A DNA stretch of 46,507 nucleotides from Rhodospirillaceae bacterium (GCA_019752235.1 JAIEMI010000013.1:1-46507); one strand, 5' to 3'; positions 19,983 to 28,433 are shown, counted from the stretch's first letter. Numbers and translations are program-made. The notes: a model not told the origin generated them from the letters alone.

Positions 19983-20870
19983 TTACCAGTCATTCCAGAG
20001 CTTCACCGCCGCCGTCAGAAATTTGTCGCACTTTTCAGCCTGCCAAGTGACCGGGCTTCCATCACGCAAAAGGTAGTACCGCTCATTAGCGCATACAAAC
20101 TTGCTGCGGTCTGCGGCCCGAATCCAATTAATGGCGTTGGCGAAGGTGTCCGCATAGCTGGAACCGAACTTATCATCTGGAACGTTGTAGAGCAGCCCTT
20201 CAAGGTAATAAGACGGGGCTAGGCCAGCCTCTATCATGCCGTCATCGACGAGTTTGCCACGCATGTTTTTGAGAATGCGTGCCATCGGTTTCAGCCAGTT
20301 TTTGGTGTTCTGATGTTTCGTCGTCAGGTTGTCCGAATGATGACGCGGGAAGTTATTAATCTGCTGACCACCGGCAGTGAAAAAGGTGATGCCTTCGTAG
20401 TAATCCAGATTGCCCGAAGAATTTTTGAAATAGCGTCGATGAGTTGCGGCGGCGATCACATCTGATTTGCGCCGGTTCCCCTCGGCGGCAATGGTAATGG
20501 CTTTATCGCCTGCCTTCGCGGCATCGCCATATTCAGTAGTCAGGCGCGTGACCACGTCTTTTTTGAATTGTGTGTTGCCATATTTGGCGTCGCTCATAGT
20601 GGCGTTGAGCGCGTCTTTGTCGGCTTGGGTCAATGCTTCGAGGTCTAAAAACAAAGCGGAGTTTAGTTGTATGACAACGTCGACATCGCTTTCCGCAAAA
20701 ATGTTTGTATCGTTGCCGTAGGAGCCTTGAAGAAAGACCGTGTAATCCTGGCCATTGTAAAGAGCCTTTGTGGATTCCAACGCGGTTTTGACGGATTTAT
20801 AGGTATCACGCGAACCGGCCATTGCGCCTTGGTTGGCCCAAGTATCGAGTTGTTTTTCAGGGATTGCCAC
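19983..20870 (-). CDS. cdnE: CBASS CD-NTase (CdnE-like cyclic oligonucleotide synthase)
   Basis: 'FLQGSYGNDTNIFAESDVDVVIQL' (GS...DxD nucleotidyltransferase motif), third acidic residue in 'RRKSDVIAA', 'NNFPRHH', 'APSYYLEGLLYNVPDDKFGSSYADTFANAINWI'; strongly resembles the recalled Rhodothermus marinus CdnE sequence. Confidence 0.88.
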   Translation of the reverse strand: MAIPEKQLDTWANQGAMAGSRDTYKSVKTALESTKALYNGQDYTVFLQGSYGNDTNIFAESDVDVVIQLNSALFLDLEALTQADKDALNATMSDAKYGNTQFKKDVVTRLTTEYGDAAKAGDKAITIAAEGNRRKSDVIAAATHRRYFKNSSGNLDYYEGITFFTAGGQQINNFPRHHSDNLTTKHQNTKNWLKPMARILKNMRGKLVDDGMIEAGLAPSYYLEGLLYNVPDDKFGSSYADTFANAINWIRAADRSKFVCANERYYLLRDGSPVTWQAEKCDKFLTAAVKLWNDW

Positions 20871-20882
20871 GTTCGTCAGCCT

Positions 20883-21845
20883 CTACAAAAGAAATGCTCG
20901 GAGATTTGCTTCGTGTTCACCGAAGGACTCGCTACCTCGTTGAAGGAGCACGTTGAGCTTTTTGAGGTCGTGCTCGAATAAATCAGTCGCCATCGCTGGC
21001 TCGGAATAGGTTTTATTTATCCGCACCGTGGGAATGTGTTTGAACAACGCATAGCGTAAGCTCTCCATGGACTGGGTATTGATCTCCAATGTCTTTTGTA
21101 GGAGCCGTACACCGGGAGTCATCTTGATGATGCGGCTTGGAATGTCGCGCATCCGAAGGCCTTTTTGGGGGTACATGCCGACACCAATGCTGACCAAGCG
21201 AATATCGGCTGGGGCATGCGCAAGGGGGCCAACAGCATCCGCAAGGGCGTAGAGCGCAGGATTGTTCGCGCAGTACCCACCGTCGATCAATTCAACGTCG
21301 TGCCCTTGAGCTGTGTGAACGACTTTTCGCTTCAGATAGGGGTACGCCGCACACGAGGCCTCCACAGCGTCGCCCACGCTGCATCCAAAACCTGGAACGA
21401 AGGTGCCGGTACGTCCGTGCGCTTGAACGCGATCATTCTTGAAAATCATCGGAGTTTCCGACACCCAGCGCGTGGCCACGATACCGATCCCGGTCTTCAT
21501 GTCCTCAAATCGACTGTCGGCAAATACTTCCTGAGCCAGTTCGCGCAAGGCGGCTGACTTCGCACCGGGTAGGATGGCGCCGGTAACTCTTGGAACGTGT
21601 TCCGTGTACAGCGCCTGAATTTCGTCTACCCCCCGACCGAGGGCCAATAGGGCTGCGATGATCGAGCCGGTGCTCGTGCCGAAGATGAGATCAAAGCGCT
21701 TGTGGAGGGGACAACCCAACAGCCCCTCGATTTCCTTAAGGACGCCGAGTGTGTAAAAGCCCTTAGCACCTCCGCCGTCCAAACTTAAGACGCGGCAAAT
21801 ACCATCCGGCTGATAGCTCGTTGAAAGGTTTGCTGCGGCATTCAC
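20883..21845 (-). CDS. capV: CapV-type patatin-like phospholipase (CBASS effector)
   Basis: 'LSLDGGGAKGFYTLGVL' oxyanion motif, 'FGTSTGSIIAALLALG' GxSxG, 'IDGGYCANNPAL' DGG dyad; GTG start; 12 nt upstream of the CD-NTase gene. Confidence 0.92.
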   Translation of the reverse strand: MNAAANLSTSYQPDGICRVLSLDGGGAKGFYTLGVLKEIEGLLGCPLHKRFDLIFGTSTGSIIAALLALGRGVDEIQALYTEHVPRVTGAILPGAKSAALRELAQEVFADSRFEDMKTGIGIVATRWVSETPMIFKNDRVQAHGRTGTFVPGFGCSVGDAVEASCAAYPYLKRKVVHTAQGHDVELIDGGYCANNPALYALADAVGPLAHAPADIRLVSIGVGMYPQKGLRMRDIPSRIIKMTPGVRLLQKTLEINTQSMESLRYALFKHIPTVRINKTYSEPAMATDLFEHDLKKLNVLLQRGSESFGEHEANLRAFLL

Positions 21846-21974
21846 GCAAAAAGTCCCCCGCCATCAATTGGCCGGGAACCTATATATTCACGCTTAGGTG
21901 GTTTTCCAGAGGGGGCTAGAAAAAAAAGTGTACGAAGGGCGTTCTCTCAACTAATTGCCCCCCATCTCAATGGC

Positions 21975-22670
21975 TTAGGTATCGGGCATCCACTGTAAAG
22001 AGCCGCCGCTGACGTGGTTGGCACGGTGTTCGGCGTACCAAAGAGCAATCGCCACGGCCAAGACCAGGTCGTCATGGGTTCCCATGCGAGCGGCAAAAGT
22101 CATGTTTCCGACCTGCGTAAAATTCACCCGGAAATTCTGTAGCTCCGCCTTCAATGCCGGAAGGTCTGGCAGGTCGCCGGCGATTTCCAACTCTCCACTG
22201 TGGAGCATGGCCTGCAAGCGGCTGACCAGTTGCAGCTTGGCCACGCGGTAGTCGCCCATCGACCACGTTTCATTCTCGCCGCCGGTGATCGTGCAGCCTT
22301 TGGGCTTGAAACCGGCGGCGGCGAACATATCGAACACCGCGCGGCCTACGCCGGTTTTATCAATGATAAGTTCGGTGCCCTCTGTGTTCGACAGCGGTGG
22401 GCGCGCAAGCAGGCTGCCCACATAGGCCACTTGGGCCGGGTATGGGGTGCCCAGCTTCAGCCTTTCGAGGTGGCGCAGGATGTACGCTGTGCGCGAAGGC
22501 GTCGGCGGGCTGCCCCGTAGGGTGCCGCCGGGAATATGCTCCCGCTCGATCACCGCAATGGCCGTAGGATCGGTGGTTTGGCCCAGGTCAACGCCCACGG
22601 TGTAGGTGCGCGTGGTGCCCCGGCGCTGCGCATCGGCGAAAGCTTCAGGCGTTTTGTACTTAATCGTCAT
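21975..22670 (-). CDS. Terminase large subunit, C-terminal nuclease (RNase H-like) domain
   Basis: 'TVGVDLGQTTDPTAIAVIE', 'ELIIDKTGVGRAVFD', 'GTHDDLVLAVAIALWYAEH' acidic nuclease motifs; ATG 22670 preceded by GAGGAAGG. Confidence 0.82.
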   Translation of the reverse strand: MTIKYKTPEAFADAQRRGTTRTYTVGVDLGQTTDPTAIAVIEREHIPGGTLRGSPPTPSRTAYILRHLERLKLGTPYPAQVAYVGSLLARPPLSNTEGTELIIDKTGVGRAVFDMFAAAGFKPKGCTITGGENETWSMGDYRVAKLQLVSRLQAMLHSGELEIAGDLPDLPALKAELQNFRVNFTQVGNMTFAARMGTHDDLVLAVAIALWYAEHRANHVSGGSLQWMPDT

Positions 22671-22848
22671 CGCCTTCCTCCAATTCGTCGGGCGTAAGCA
22701 CCCACCGCCACGGCCTGCCCAGGTCAACGCCGCGCCGTGTTTTGTTCTCGAAGCTTTCGACAGTGACCTTGCCACCGCTCACGGCCACCACATGAACAAG
22801 GATGCCGTGGTAATAGGCGCGGTCACCTATGCCGCAAGACTTGGCCAT
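22660..22848 (-). CDS. 62-aa protein between terminase ATPase and nuclease genes (possible small beta-barrel)
   Basis: MAKSCGIGDRAYYHGILVHVVAVSGGKVTVESFENKTRRGVDLGRPWRWVLTPDELEEGDDD; overlaps both neighbours by 22 and 11 nt. Confidence 0.65.
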   Translation of the reverse strand: MAKSCGIGDRAYYHGILVHVVAVSGGKVTVESFENKTRRGVDLGRPWRWVLTPDELEEGDDD

Positions 22849-23591
22849 AGGCTGCTCCGTTGGGCTTTGATGGCGTTCTCAATAATCGCCGTGCTGAACA
22901 CCTGTTCGTCGGTGTCAACAAACTCGCACATATACTCTTGGCGGAATTGAAGCTCTCCAATGTGGCGGCGTTCGTCGGCAAGCCAGTCGGGGCTGATGCG
23001 CGGGCATTGGTCGGCCGTGATGCGCGTGCGTGACCAAGTGCGGTCGCCGCTGGTCCATGCGTCGTGAAACCAACCCCGGCACCCATAAGGCGTGGTCAGC
23101 GCCAGCAAGCGGCCCCGCGTGGTGGCCAGCATTGGGCGCATGGCGGTGTAGAGCGCGTCTTCAATGCGGCTGGCTTCATCCATAATGATGAGCTTGGGCG
23201 CACTGTAGCCACGAACGGTTGCCTCCGTGCCGGGGAGCGCAATGATCCGGCTGCCGTTTGCAAACTCGATCCGCAGCGCGCTTTCCTGTTCCGTGCCGGG
23301 CGTGACGTTGAGGTTTCGGTGGAAGTCCGTCGTCTTGCGGAATAGTTCTTGCGACTGCCGTAGGCTGGGGCTGACGAGCAATACCAAGGCGGGGGCTTCG
23401 TACAGCGCAGTGTGAACAGCGAGAGCCGCGCATGTGGTGGACTTGCCCGACTGCCGACTGCACAACAGCAAATGCCGATTACTGCCGCCGCTCAGGATGG
23501 CCTCTTGCCACGGGTCGGGTTCTAAACCGGCGGCGGTCATAATCCGCGCTGGGTCTAGCCCAATGGCAAAGTCATCACTCAGCCGCGACAT
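22827..23591 (-). CDS. Terminase large subunit, N-terminal ATPase domain
   Basis: 'LLLCSRQSGKSTTCAALA' Walker A, 'KLIIMDEASRIEDALY' Walker B, 'ATTRGRLLALTTPYGCRGWFHDAW' coupling motif, ends 'QEYMCEFVDTDEQVFSTAIIENAI'. Confidence 0.88.
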   Translation of the reverse strand: MSRLSDDFAIGLDPARIMTAAGLEPDPWQEAILSGGSNRHLLLCSRQSGKSTTCAALAVHTALYEAPALVLLVSPSLRQSQELFRKTTDFHRNLNVTPGTEQESALRIEFANGSRIIALPGTEATVRGYSAPKLIIMDEASRIEDALYTAMRPMLATTRGRLLALTTPYGCRGWFHDAWTSGDRTWSRTRITADQCPRISPDWLADERRHIGELQFRQEYMCEFVDTDEQVFSTAIIENAIKAQRSSLWPSLAA

Positions 23592-24141
23592 GTTCTATCG
23601 CCGGGGGTGCCGTGCGCTCCATCGCCTGCAACGTCATCGCTACGGCCTTGCGAGCGTCGGGAAACGGCTCAAGGGCGCGGGTGATGGCGTGGCGCAATTC
23701 CAGATACTGCGGCGCGATGAGAAAGTTGTTCGTCACATGGCCCGAACGACTGGCCAAGTCGCCTACCAGCTTTGCAATCGTCTTGGTGTTTTCCAACAGC
23801 ACCTTGTGGAAAACCGACACGGCCACGGGGTCCATGTTGGCCTCGGCCTTATCAATCTGCTGTAGAACGTGCGCCTTTTGCCAAATCAGCGTCTGAAGCA
23901 AACCCTCGCTCTCGCTTTTGCGCAGAGCCTCCAAATCAATCGAAGAAGCGGCTCCACTTTGGGACAGCAACGCGGCCTCAAGCTGCGGCGGTAAGTGCTT
24001 CTTCTTGTGCCGGTGGATCGCATCACGCGATACGCTGAACCGCTTGGCCACGCGCCACTCCGACACCCGATTGGCCAACGAGTGGTCAATCTCCGGGCGG
24101 CGTGGGTGGTTGCAGATGGAGCATTGCGTCGCTTTGGTCAC
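23575..24141 (-). CDS. Putative small terminase subunit / HTH DNA-binding protein
   Basis: 'CSICNHPRRPEIDHSLANRVSEWRVAKRFSVSRDAIHRHKKKHLP' zinc-ribbon-like plus HTH; immediately upstream of, and overlapping, the terminase ATPase gene. Confidence 0.65.
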   Translation of the reverse strand: MTKATQCSICNHPRRPEIDHSLANRVSEWRVAKRFSVSRDAIHRHKKKHLPPQLEAALLSQSGAASSIDLEALRKSESEGLLQTLIWQKAHVLQQIDKAEANMDPVAVSVFHKVLLENTKTIAKLVGDLASRSGHVTNNFLIAPQYLELRHAITRALEPFPDARKAVAMTLQAMERTAPPAIEHVAAE

Positions 24142-24875
24142 ACGTATTTTTCCGCATTGGCCGTAAGGTCGCGCGCCTTCTTATCCAAGGTGACGGCGGC
24201 CGCCAGCTTGTCATGTGGATGCAAAGCGGAGGTGTGGCCGCTTATGGTTTCAAGGCCGTTGGCAATCATCTCTTGGGATTTGCGGAGCGTGGCCAGCCGT
24301 TTCAGATCGGCGCCAAAGTGCGTGGCCTTGTACGCTTCGCGCAACACGGCTTGCAGGTCGCGGCCGGTTTTGCTGTCCACATGGTCCATGCCGCTCAAGT
24401 AGCCGGGCGCATTCAACAGCGCGCCAAGCGTGATGGTGTCGTTTTCCTGTACGGCCTTCATCGCACGGGTAAGGCGCTTTTCTTCCGTCAGGTTGGCAAA
24501 GTGAGTGCGTATGTCCTGCGCGGTGGCGCTATAGTTGGGGCCGGGCGCATCGGGTAGCTTGAGCGGTGCGTTCACCTTGGCATCCAGCGCCGTGATTTCT
24601 TCCTGCAATGCCTGCTCATGCGGCTTAATCAGCGCGCTCAAGCCTTGCATCGCTTTGCTGGCGTAGTCGGCACTGCGCTTTAGGTTGCCCATCGCCGGCA
24701 ACAAGGGGTTGGCCATGTGTGCGTCATGAGCCGCGCTGATGCTGGTGAAAGCGCCTTCTAGCGCCTTGCCAATGGCAACGATGGCATCGCGTGTGGCGTC
24801 AGGCACATCCGGCACCGCTGCTGGTGCGTGGCGTGCGATGACCTCAGCGTTTACGGCGGGCGGTGGCAGGGGCAT
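24138..24875 (-). CDS. Hypothetical element protein, helical
   Basis: MPLPPPAVNAEVIARH... alanine-rich helical protein; ATG at 24875 is a likelier start than the 381-aa track ORF; overlaps the TerS-like start (ATGA). Confidence 0.6.
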   Translation of the reverse strand: MPLPPPAVNAEVIARHAPAAVPDVPDATRDAIVAIGKALEGAFTSISAAHDAHMANPLLPAMGNLKRSADYASKAMQGLSALIKPHEQALQEEITALDAKVNAPLKLPDAPGPNYSATAQDIRTHFANLTEEKRLTRAMKAVQENDTITLGALLNAPGYLSGMDHVDSKTGRDLQAVLREAYKATHFGADLKRLATLRKSQEMIANGLETISGHTSALHPHDKLAAAVTLDKKARDLTANAEKYV

Positions 24876-25068
24876 TACGGGCCTCTCTTTCAATGAGCTT
24901 GATGGCGCGCTCGAATTGGCACATTGCGCGGTGCTGCTCGTCGCAATCCTTGCGCCATATAACGGTGTCTGGGCCGAGGTATGCGTAGTCGGCGGGCGGG
25001 TTGCCCACCATCGCAAGGTATTTGTCCTGCGCTTCCTTATGAGCTTTGCGGAGCGAGGCTTTATCCAT
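24844..25068 (-). CDS. Small hypothetical element protein
   Basis: MDKASLRKAHKEAQDKYLAMVGNPPADYAYLGPDTVIWRKDCDEQHRAMCQFERAIKLIEREARNAPATARRKR; overlaps the next gene. Confidence 0.6.
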   Translation of the reverse strand: MDKASLRKAHKEAQDKYLAMVGNPPADYAYLGPDTVIWRKDCDEQHRAMCQFERAIKLIEREARNAPATARRKR

Positions 25069-25435
25069 GCGGGCAACTCCAAGGGGGGCGCAGCGGCGGG
25101 CTTCCATGGCGAACCAACCCGCCGCTGCTTGGTAGAGAGGAATACCCGGACGTTCGGTGTGCGCCCGGCCCAACCCTTTTGCCGCACAACTCTTGTGTGG
25201 GCATCACCGAACTCAGCTTCACCGATAACAATCGTCCCTGACGCACAGCGTGGCTGGAGTGGTGAATTGCGGACGTCCAACAAAGCGGCTGGTTATAAGG
25301 TGGATATTGATGGCCGCGCTGACTCTCGAAAACGCTGTTGCCGTATGAACTTTTGCGTTTCGACCCCCTAACTACAAATAAGAGGGCGCAATTTGGGCCA
25401 TAGGCTGTGCGGCGGAAGCGAGGGTTATGGGTGTC

Positions 25436-25710
25436 TGCCTCAGCACTTGCCTCAGCACATATACGCCGGGGTGAGGCAGAAAAACTCCAGGCCCTGCCTG
25501 GGCTACAGCGATTCTGCCACAGCGCCACGGCGTATTTCGCAAAAACCTTTGCATCTCTGCGTTCTACGTCGGGGGTAGTGCGTAATTCATGGTTCCTACT
25601 TTTACCCCCTACGTGCTGTGGCACTGTGGCATTCACCCATAACTCATTGGCTCGACTCAAAAACCTTTGCCACACCACCTCTGAGGCAAGGGTGTGGCAG
25701 TGCTGTGGCG
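25436..25710. repeat. Iteron-like repeat cluster in non-coding segment (candidate replication origin)
   Basis: Tandem TGCCTCAGCACT/TGCCTCAGCACA at 25436-25459; CAAAAACCTTTGC at 25540-25552 and 25658-25670; tandem CTGTGGCA at 25616-25631; further TGTGGCA/TGCCACA copies at 25515, 25668 and 25693; TGAGGCA copies at about 25472 and 25682. Confidence 0.6.
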
Positions 25711-25722
25711 TAGCAGGTACCA

Positions 25723-27927
25723 CTAGAATGACTCCGCTTGGCCCGGCTTGAATGGGCGTAGGTAGGCAACAGCAAGTTCCCTCTCCTTGGCCTCACTCCA
25801 TTTGTCATGATCACGGATGATCCAGAGCCGTAGCTTGCGGCCATCGGCCATGCGCACCGGGTTCCTGATAGAGATTGCGCCAATAGATTTTAGGAAGTCT
25901 GTCAGCGGGACTTCACGGTACTTGTTGAACTTGGGCGGCATTACATCCAACACATGACCGACGTTGATTAGGTCGTGCTCAAACGGAAAATCACCTTCTT
26001 CAAATCGGCGCAGCAAGAATTCCTCGGCTGGGTGCTTGTTGGCCTTTGCCATATCGCGCTTGGCTTCGGTCATTGGGGCGTGACCCTTTGCCGGGAAGTC
26101 TGACAGGTCAACTTCGCGGAGGTAGTGCCTCATCGCCGCCGTGCTTTCGCGAGTGTCCAGCCACTCGTAGAGTGCCATGTAGTAACCCTCTGGCTTGAGA
26201 CGATCAGTGGTGTTGAGAATGCAGAACCGCCTATCCTTGTCTTCAAGAGCGATCGCGGTCTTAGCGAAGTTGCTGGTGATGAAAAGGTTTGTGCGGTTGG
26301 GTTGCTCAAAGGGACGTAAGTATTTTTGATTAATCCAAATTGTGCGGTTGGTGATCACCGTTTTTAGATCGTTGGCTGCTTCAAGTCGGTGGTCCTGATA
26401 GATTTCTTCAACACCGAGAAGTTGGACGTTCTGCATAAATCCGTTGAAGTCGCTTTTAAGTTCCTTTGCTTTGATGTTGGTGGCGTTCTTGCCACCTACG
26501 ATGCGCGCGGCGAATTCATAGAGCGTTGTCTTGCCGGTCCCTTGAATGCCAACCACGACCAGCGCCCAGTGTATCTTCACTCCGGGGTGCTGTTCCTGGA
26601 ACGCCAGCCACTGAATGACGAGTTTCTGGTGCTCCTTGTTCGGGAACAGGTACGCGATGTGATCGAGCATGGGCGTGACGTCGCCGGCCTTTGGCGAAAT
26701 CGGGTTCGGACTCCATGTATTTAGTTTTCGCTGGCCGTCTTCAGTGGTGAATCGGTCCGCGCCGGGAGCGTAGGTAAGATTGCGCACTTTCTCGAAATGC
26801 GGATTCTTAAGAAGCCTTCTACTTATGCCGCTCCTGTATTGCGCCAGGTATTCCTTATCGAGCTGACCGCCACTTAATATGGAGTTGTCGATAAGATCGA
26901 CAAAGCCGTCGGGCATGGTCGCATACACAAACCGCGTCACCGGATCGGCGCCGAAGTGACTGCGATGGTAAGCCGACGCCCCGTTAATAAGCGCTTCAAC
27001 GTCTAGCTCGCAATCCTCGGGGGCGTCATCGGCTAAATCCCACTTCTTAGGTAGGCCGGTGGGCAAATCTACAATGCTGACCGATTCTGCGCCCGCATCT
27101 AAACAACACAGTGCGACACCCTCAGCGGCATCGCGGCCAGCATCGTCATTGTCTGGCCAAATGCAAACCGAGCGCCCTTTGAGCGGCGACCAATCTGCCT
27201 TTTCGTGGCCTCCCGTGCCGCCCATCCACGTAATGCACACGCTGTTAGGCAGGCGCGCTTGGGCGGCGTCAGCAGATTTTTCACCTTCGCATATCAGCAC
27301 ATGGGAATCTGGGCGCTGCGCAAGACGATCTAACCCGTAAAGCGGCTTAGGCTCTGTGGGAGCTTTGCATTGCCACTCACCGGACGACCAGTAAGTGAAG
27401 GGCCGGAATTGTTTCTTGGGAAAGCGCGCGACGGTGCAGATTAACTCACCTTGCGCATCGAGGTAGTCCCATGAGAGGTCCGGGTTGCCTAGCTTTAGCT
27501 TTTTCCCGAATGCTTCGAGGTCGAGCGCGGGAGCGTGCGCGGGCACAGGGAACATGGCTCTCGGCTTTGTGGTCCACAAACCCATAGCCGACAACGCCGC
27601 AAGAATTTCAGGTTTCCCTTCCTCACCGCAGACATGGCAGTGAAACACGACCTTGCTACCGCTCATGTTCACGGACATAGCGGGTGTGTCGGTATTGTCG
27701 TGCGCCGGGTTAGGGCAAAAGGCTAGGAAACCACTACCTTGCTTCTCTCCGCCCAGAGTTTCGCAGATGATGTTATAAAGCGCTAATTGGTCACTTATGC
27801 CCTTATCATCTTTGGGCGTTGGAGCTAGCTTGACTCGGTCAATCGGTTTTTCTTTTCTGGCCCCTACCTTTGCCGAGGTGGGGGCCGTTCGCTTTTTAGC
27901 GCTTCTTTTTGTCTTCGTTGCGGCCAT
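25723..27927 (-). CDS. Primase-helicase (CHC2-like zinc finger, Toprim, D5/DUF5906-like helicase)
   Basis: 'FCPNPAHDNTDTPAMSVN...VVFHCHVCGEEG' zinc finger; 'HVLICEGEKSADAA...CIWPDNDDAGRDAA' Toprim; 'LVVVGIQGTGKTTLYEFAARIVGG' Walker A. Confidence 0.9.
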   Translation of the reverse strand: MAATKTKRSAKKRTAPTSAKVGARKEKPIDRVKLAPTPKDDKGISDQLALYNIICETLGGEKQGSGFLAFCPNPAHDNTDTPAMSVNMSGSKVVFHCHVCGEEGKPEILAALSAMGLWTTKPRAMFPVPAHAPALDLEAFGKKLKLGNPDLSWDYLDAQGELICTVARFPKKQFRPFTYWSSGEWQCKAPTEPKPLYGLDRLAQRPDSHVLICEGEKSADAAQARLPNSVCITWMGGTGGHEKADWSPLKGRSVCIWPDNDDAGRDAAEGVALCCLDAGAESVSIVDLPTGLPKKWDLADDAPEDCELDVEALINGASAYHRSHFGADPVTRFVYATMPDGFVDLIDNSILSGGQLDKEYLAQYRSGISRRLLKNPHFEKVRNLTYAPGADRFTTEDGQRKLNTWSPNPISPKAGDVTPMLDHIAYLFPNKEHQKLVIQWLAFQEQHPGVKIHWALVVVGIQGTGKTTLYEFAARIVGGKNATNIKAKELKSDFNGFMQNVQLLGVEEIYQDHRLEAANDLKTVITNRTIWINQKYLRPFEQPNRTNLFITSNFAKTAIALEDKDRRFCILNTTDRLKPEGYYMALYEWLDTRESTAAMRHYLREVDLSDFPAKGHAPMTEAKRDMAKANKHPAEEFLLRRFEEGDFPFEHDLINVGHVLDVMPPKFNKYREVPLTDFLKSIGAISIRNPVRMADGRKLRLWIIRDHDKWSEAKERELAVAYLRPFKPGQAESF

Positions 27928-28204
27928 TTGGTCCCCCGTTAGCAAGCCAAGTGTCTAATTCGGAAATACGGTATCGCAGCACGCGCTCACTAATCCGCAC
28001 GAGCTTGGGGCCTTTCCCCGAGGCCTCTAACTTGCGCAGGTAGCTGTGGCTGATGCTGAGGTAAGCCGCCGCCTGTTTGCGTGGCAGCAACGTGTTTGGA
28101 TCTTTACGCGGCTGCACAGCTTGCCCGGCCAAGATCGCCAGGAGCTCAACTGCTGTCAGGCGGCAAAGCTGCTCCCGAAGCTCGCCGGGAATAGAGATGG
28201 GCAT
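27896..28204 (-). CDS. AlpA/excisionase-type HTH protein
   Basis: 'LLPRKQAAAYLSISHSYLRKLEASGKGPKLVRISERVLRYRISELDTWLANGG' MerR/AlpA-type HTH_17; start at MPISIPG. Confidence 0.85.
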   Translation of the reverse strand: MPISIPGELREQLCRLTAVELLAILAGQAVQPRKDPNTLLPRKQAAAYLSISHSYLRKLEASGKGPKLVRISERVLRYRISELDTWLANGGPNGRNEDKKKR

Positions 28205-28402
28205 GAGTCCTCGCTCTCGCACGGCAGAGACGCGTGAACGCGCTCTGCAAATGCAGGTGAAAAGCACAAACGGTTTTCGGTACTCTTACCCAGTACGAGA
28301 GTAGGACGCCGGGGGTACGGCTAGCTGTCCATCTAGGCTCCGCTCGACTGCGTTGCGACACGGCTTAAGTCGAGAATTTCTATCTAACTCCGGCCACACC
28401 GC

Positions 28403-28433
28403 GACACCAGGAGTTATTATCTATCAACGATAA
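28403..28433. promoter_or_regulatory. Composite repeat copy A (GACACCAG-N10-CTATCAACGATAA)
   Basis: Same two blocks with identical 10-nt spacing recur at 28844-28874; contains the dyad TATC-AAC-GATA. Confidence 0.6.

Noticed and set aside
19983-21974. Cap2/Cap3 (type II CBASS) or HORMA/TRIP13 (type III) partners
   Set aside because: Looked for E1/E2, JAB or HORMA-like ORFs beside the pair; the neighbours are the terminase nuclease and attL, so only two genes are supported.
24876-25283. N-terminal 136 residues of the 381-aa ORF in the track
   Set aside because: Overlaps the small upstream gene, lacks coherent protein character, and a better ATG exists at 24875.
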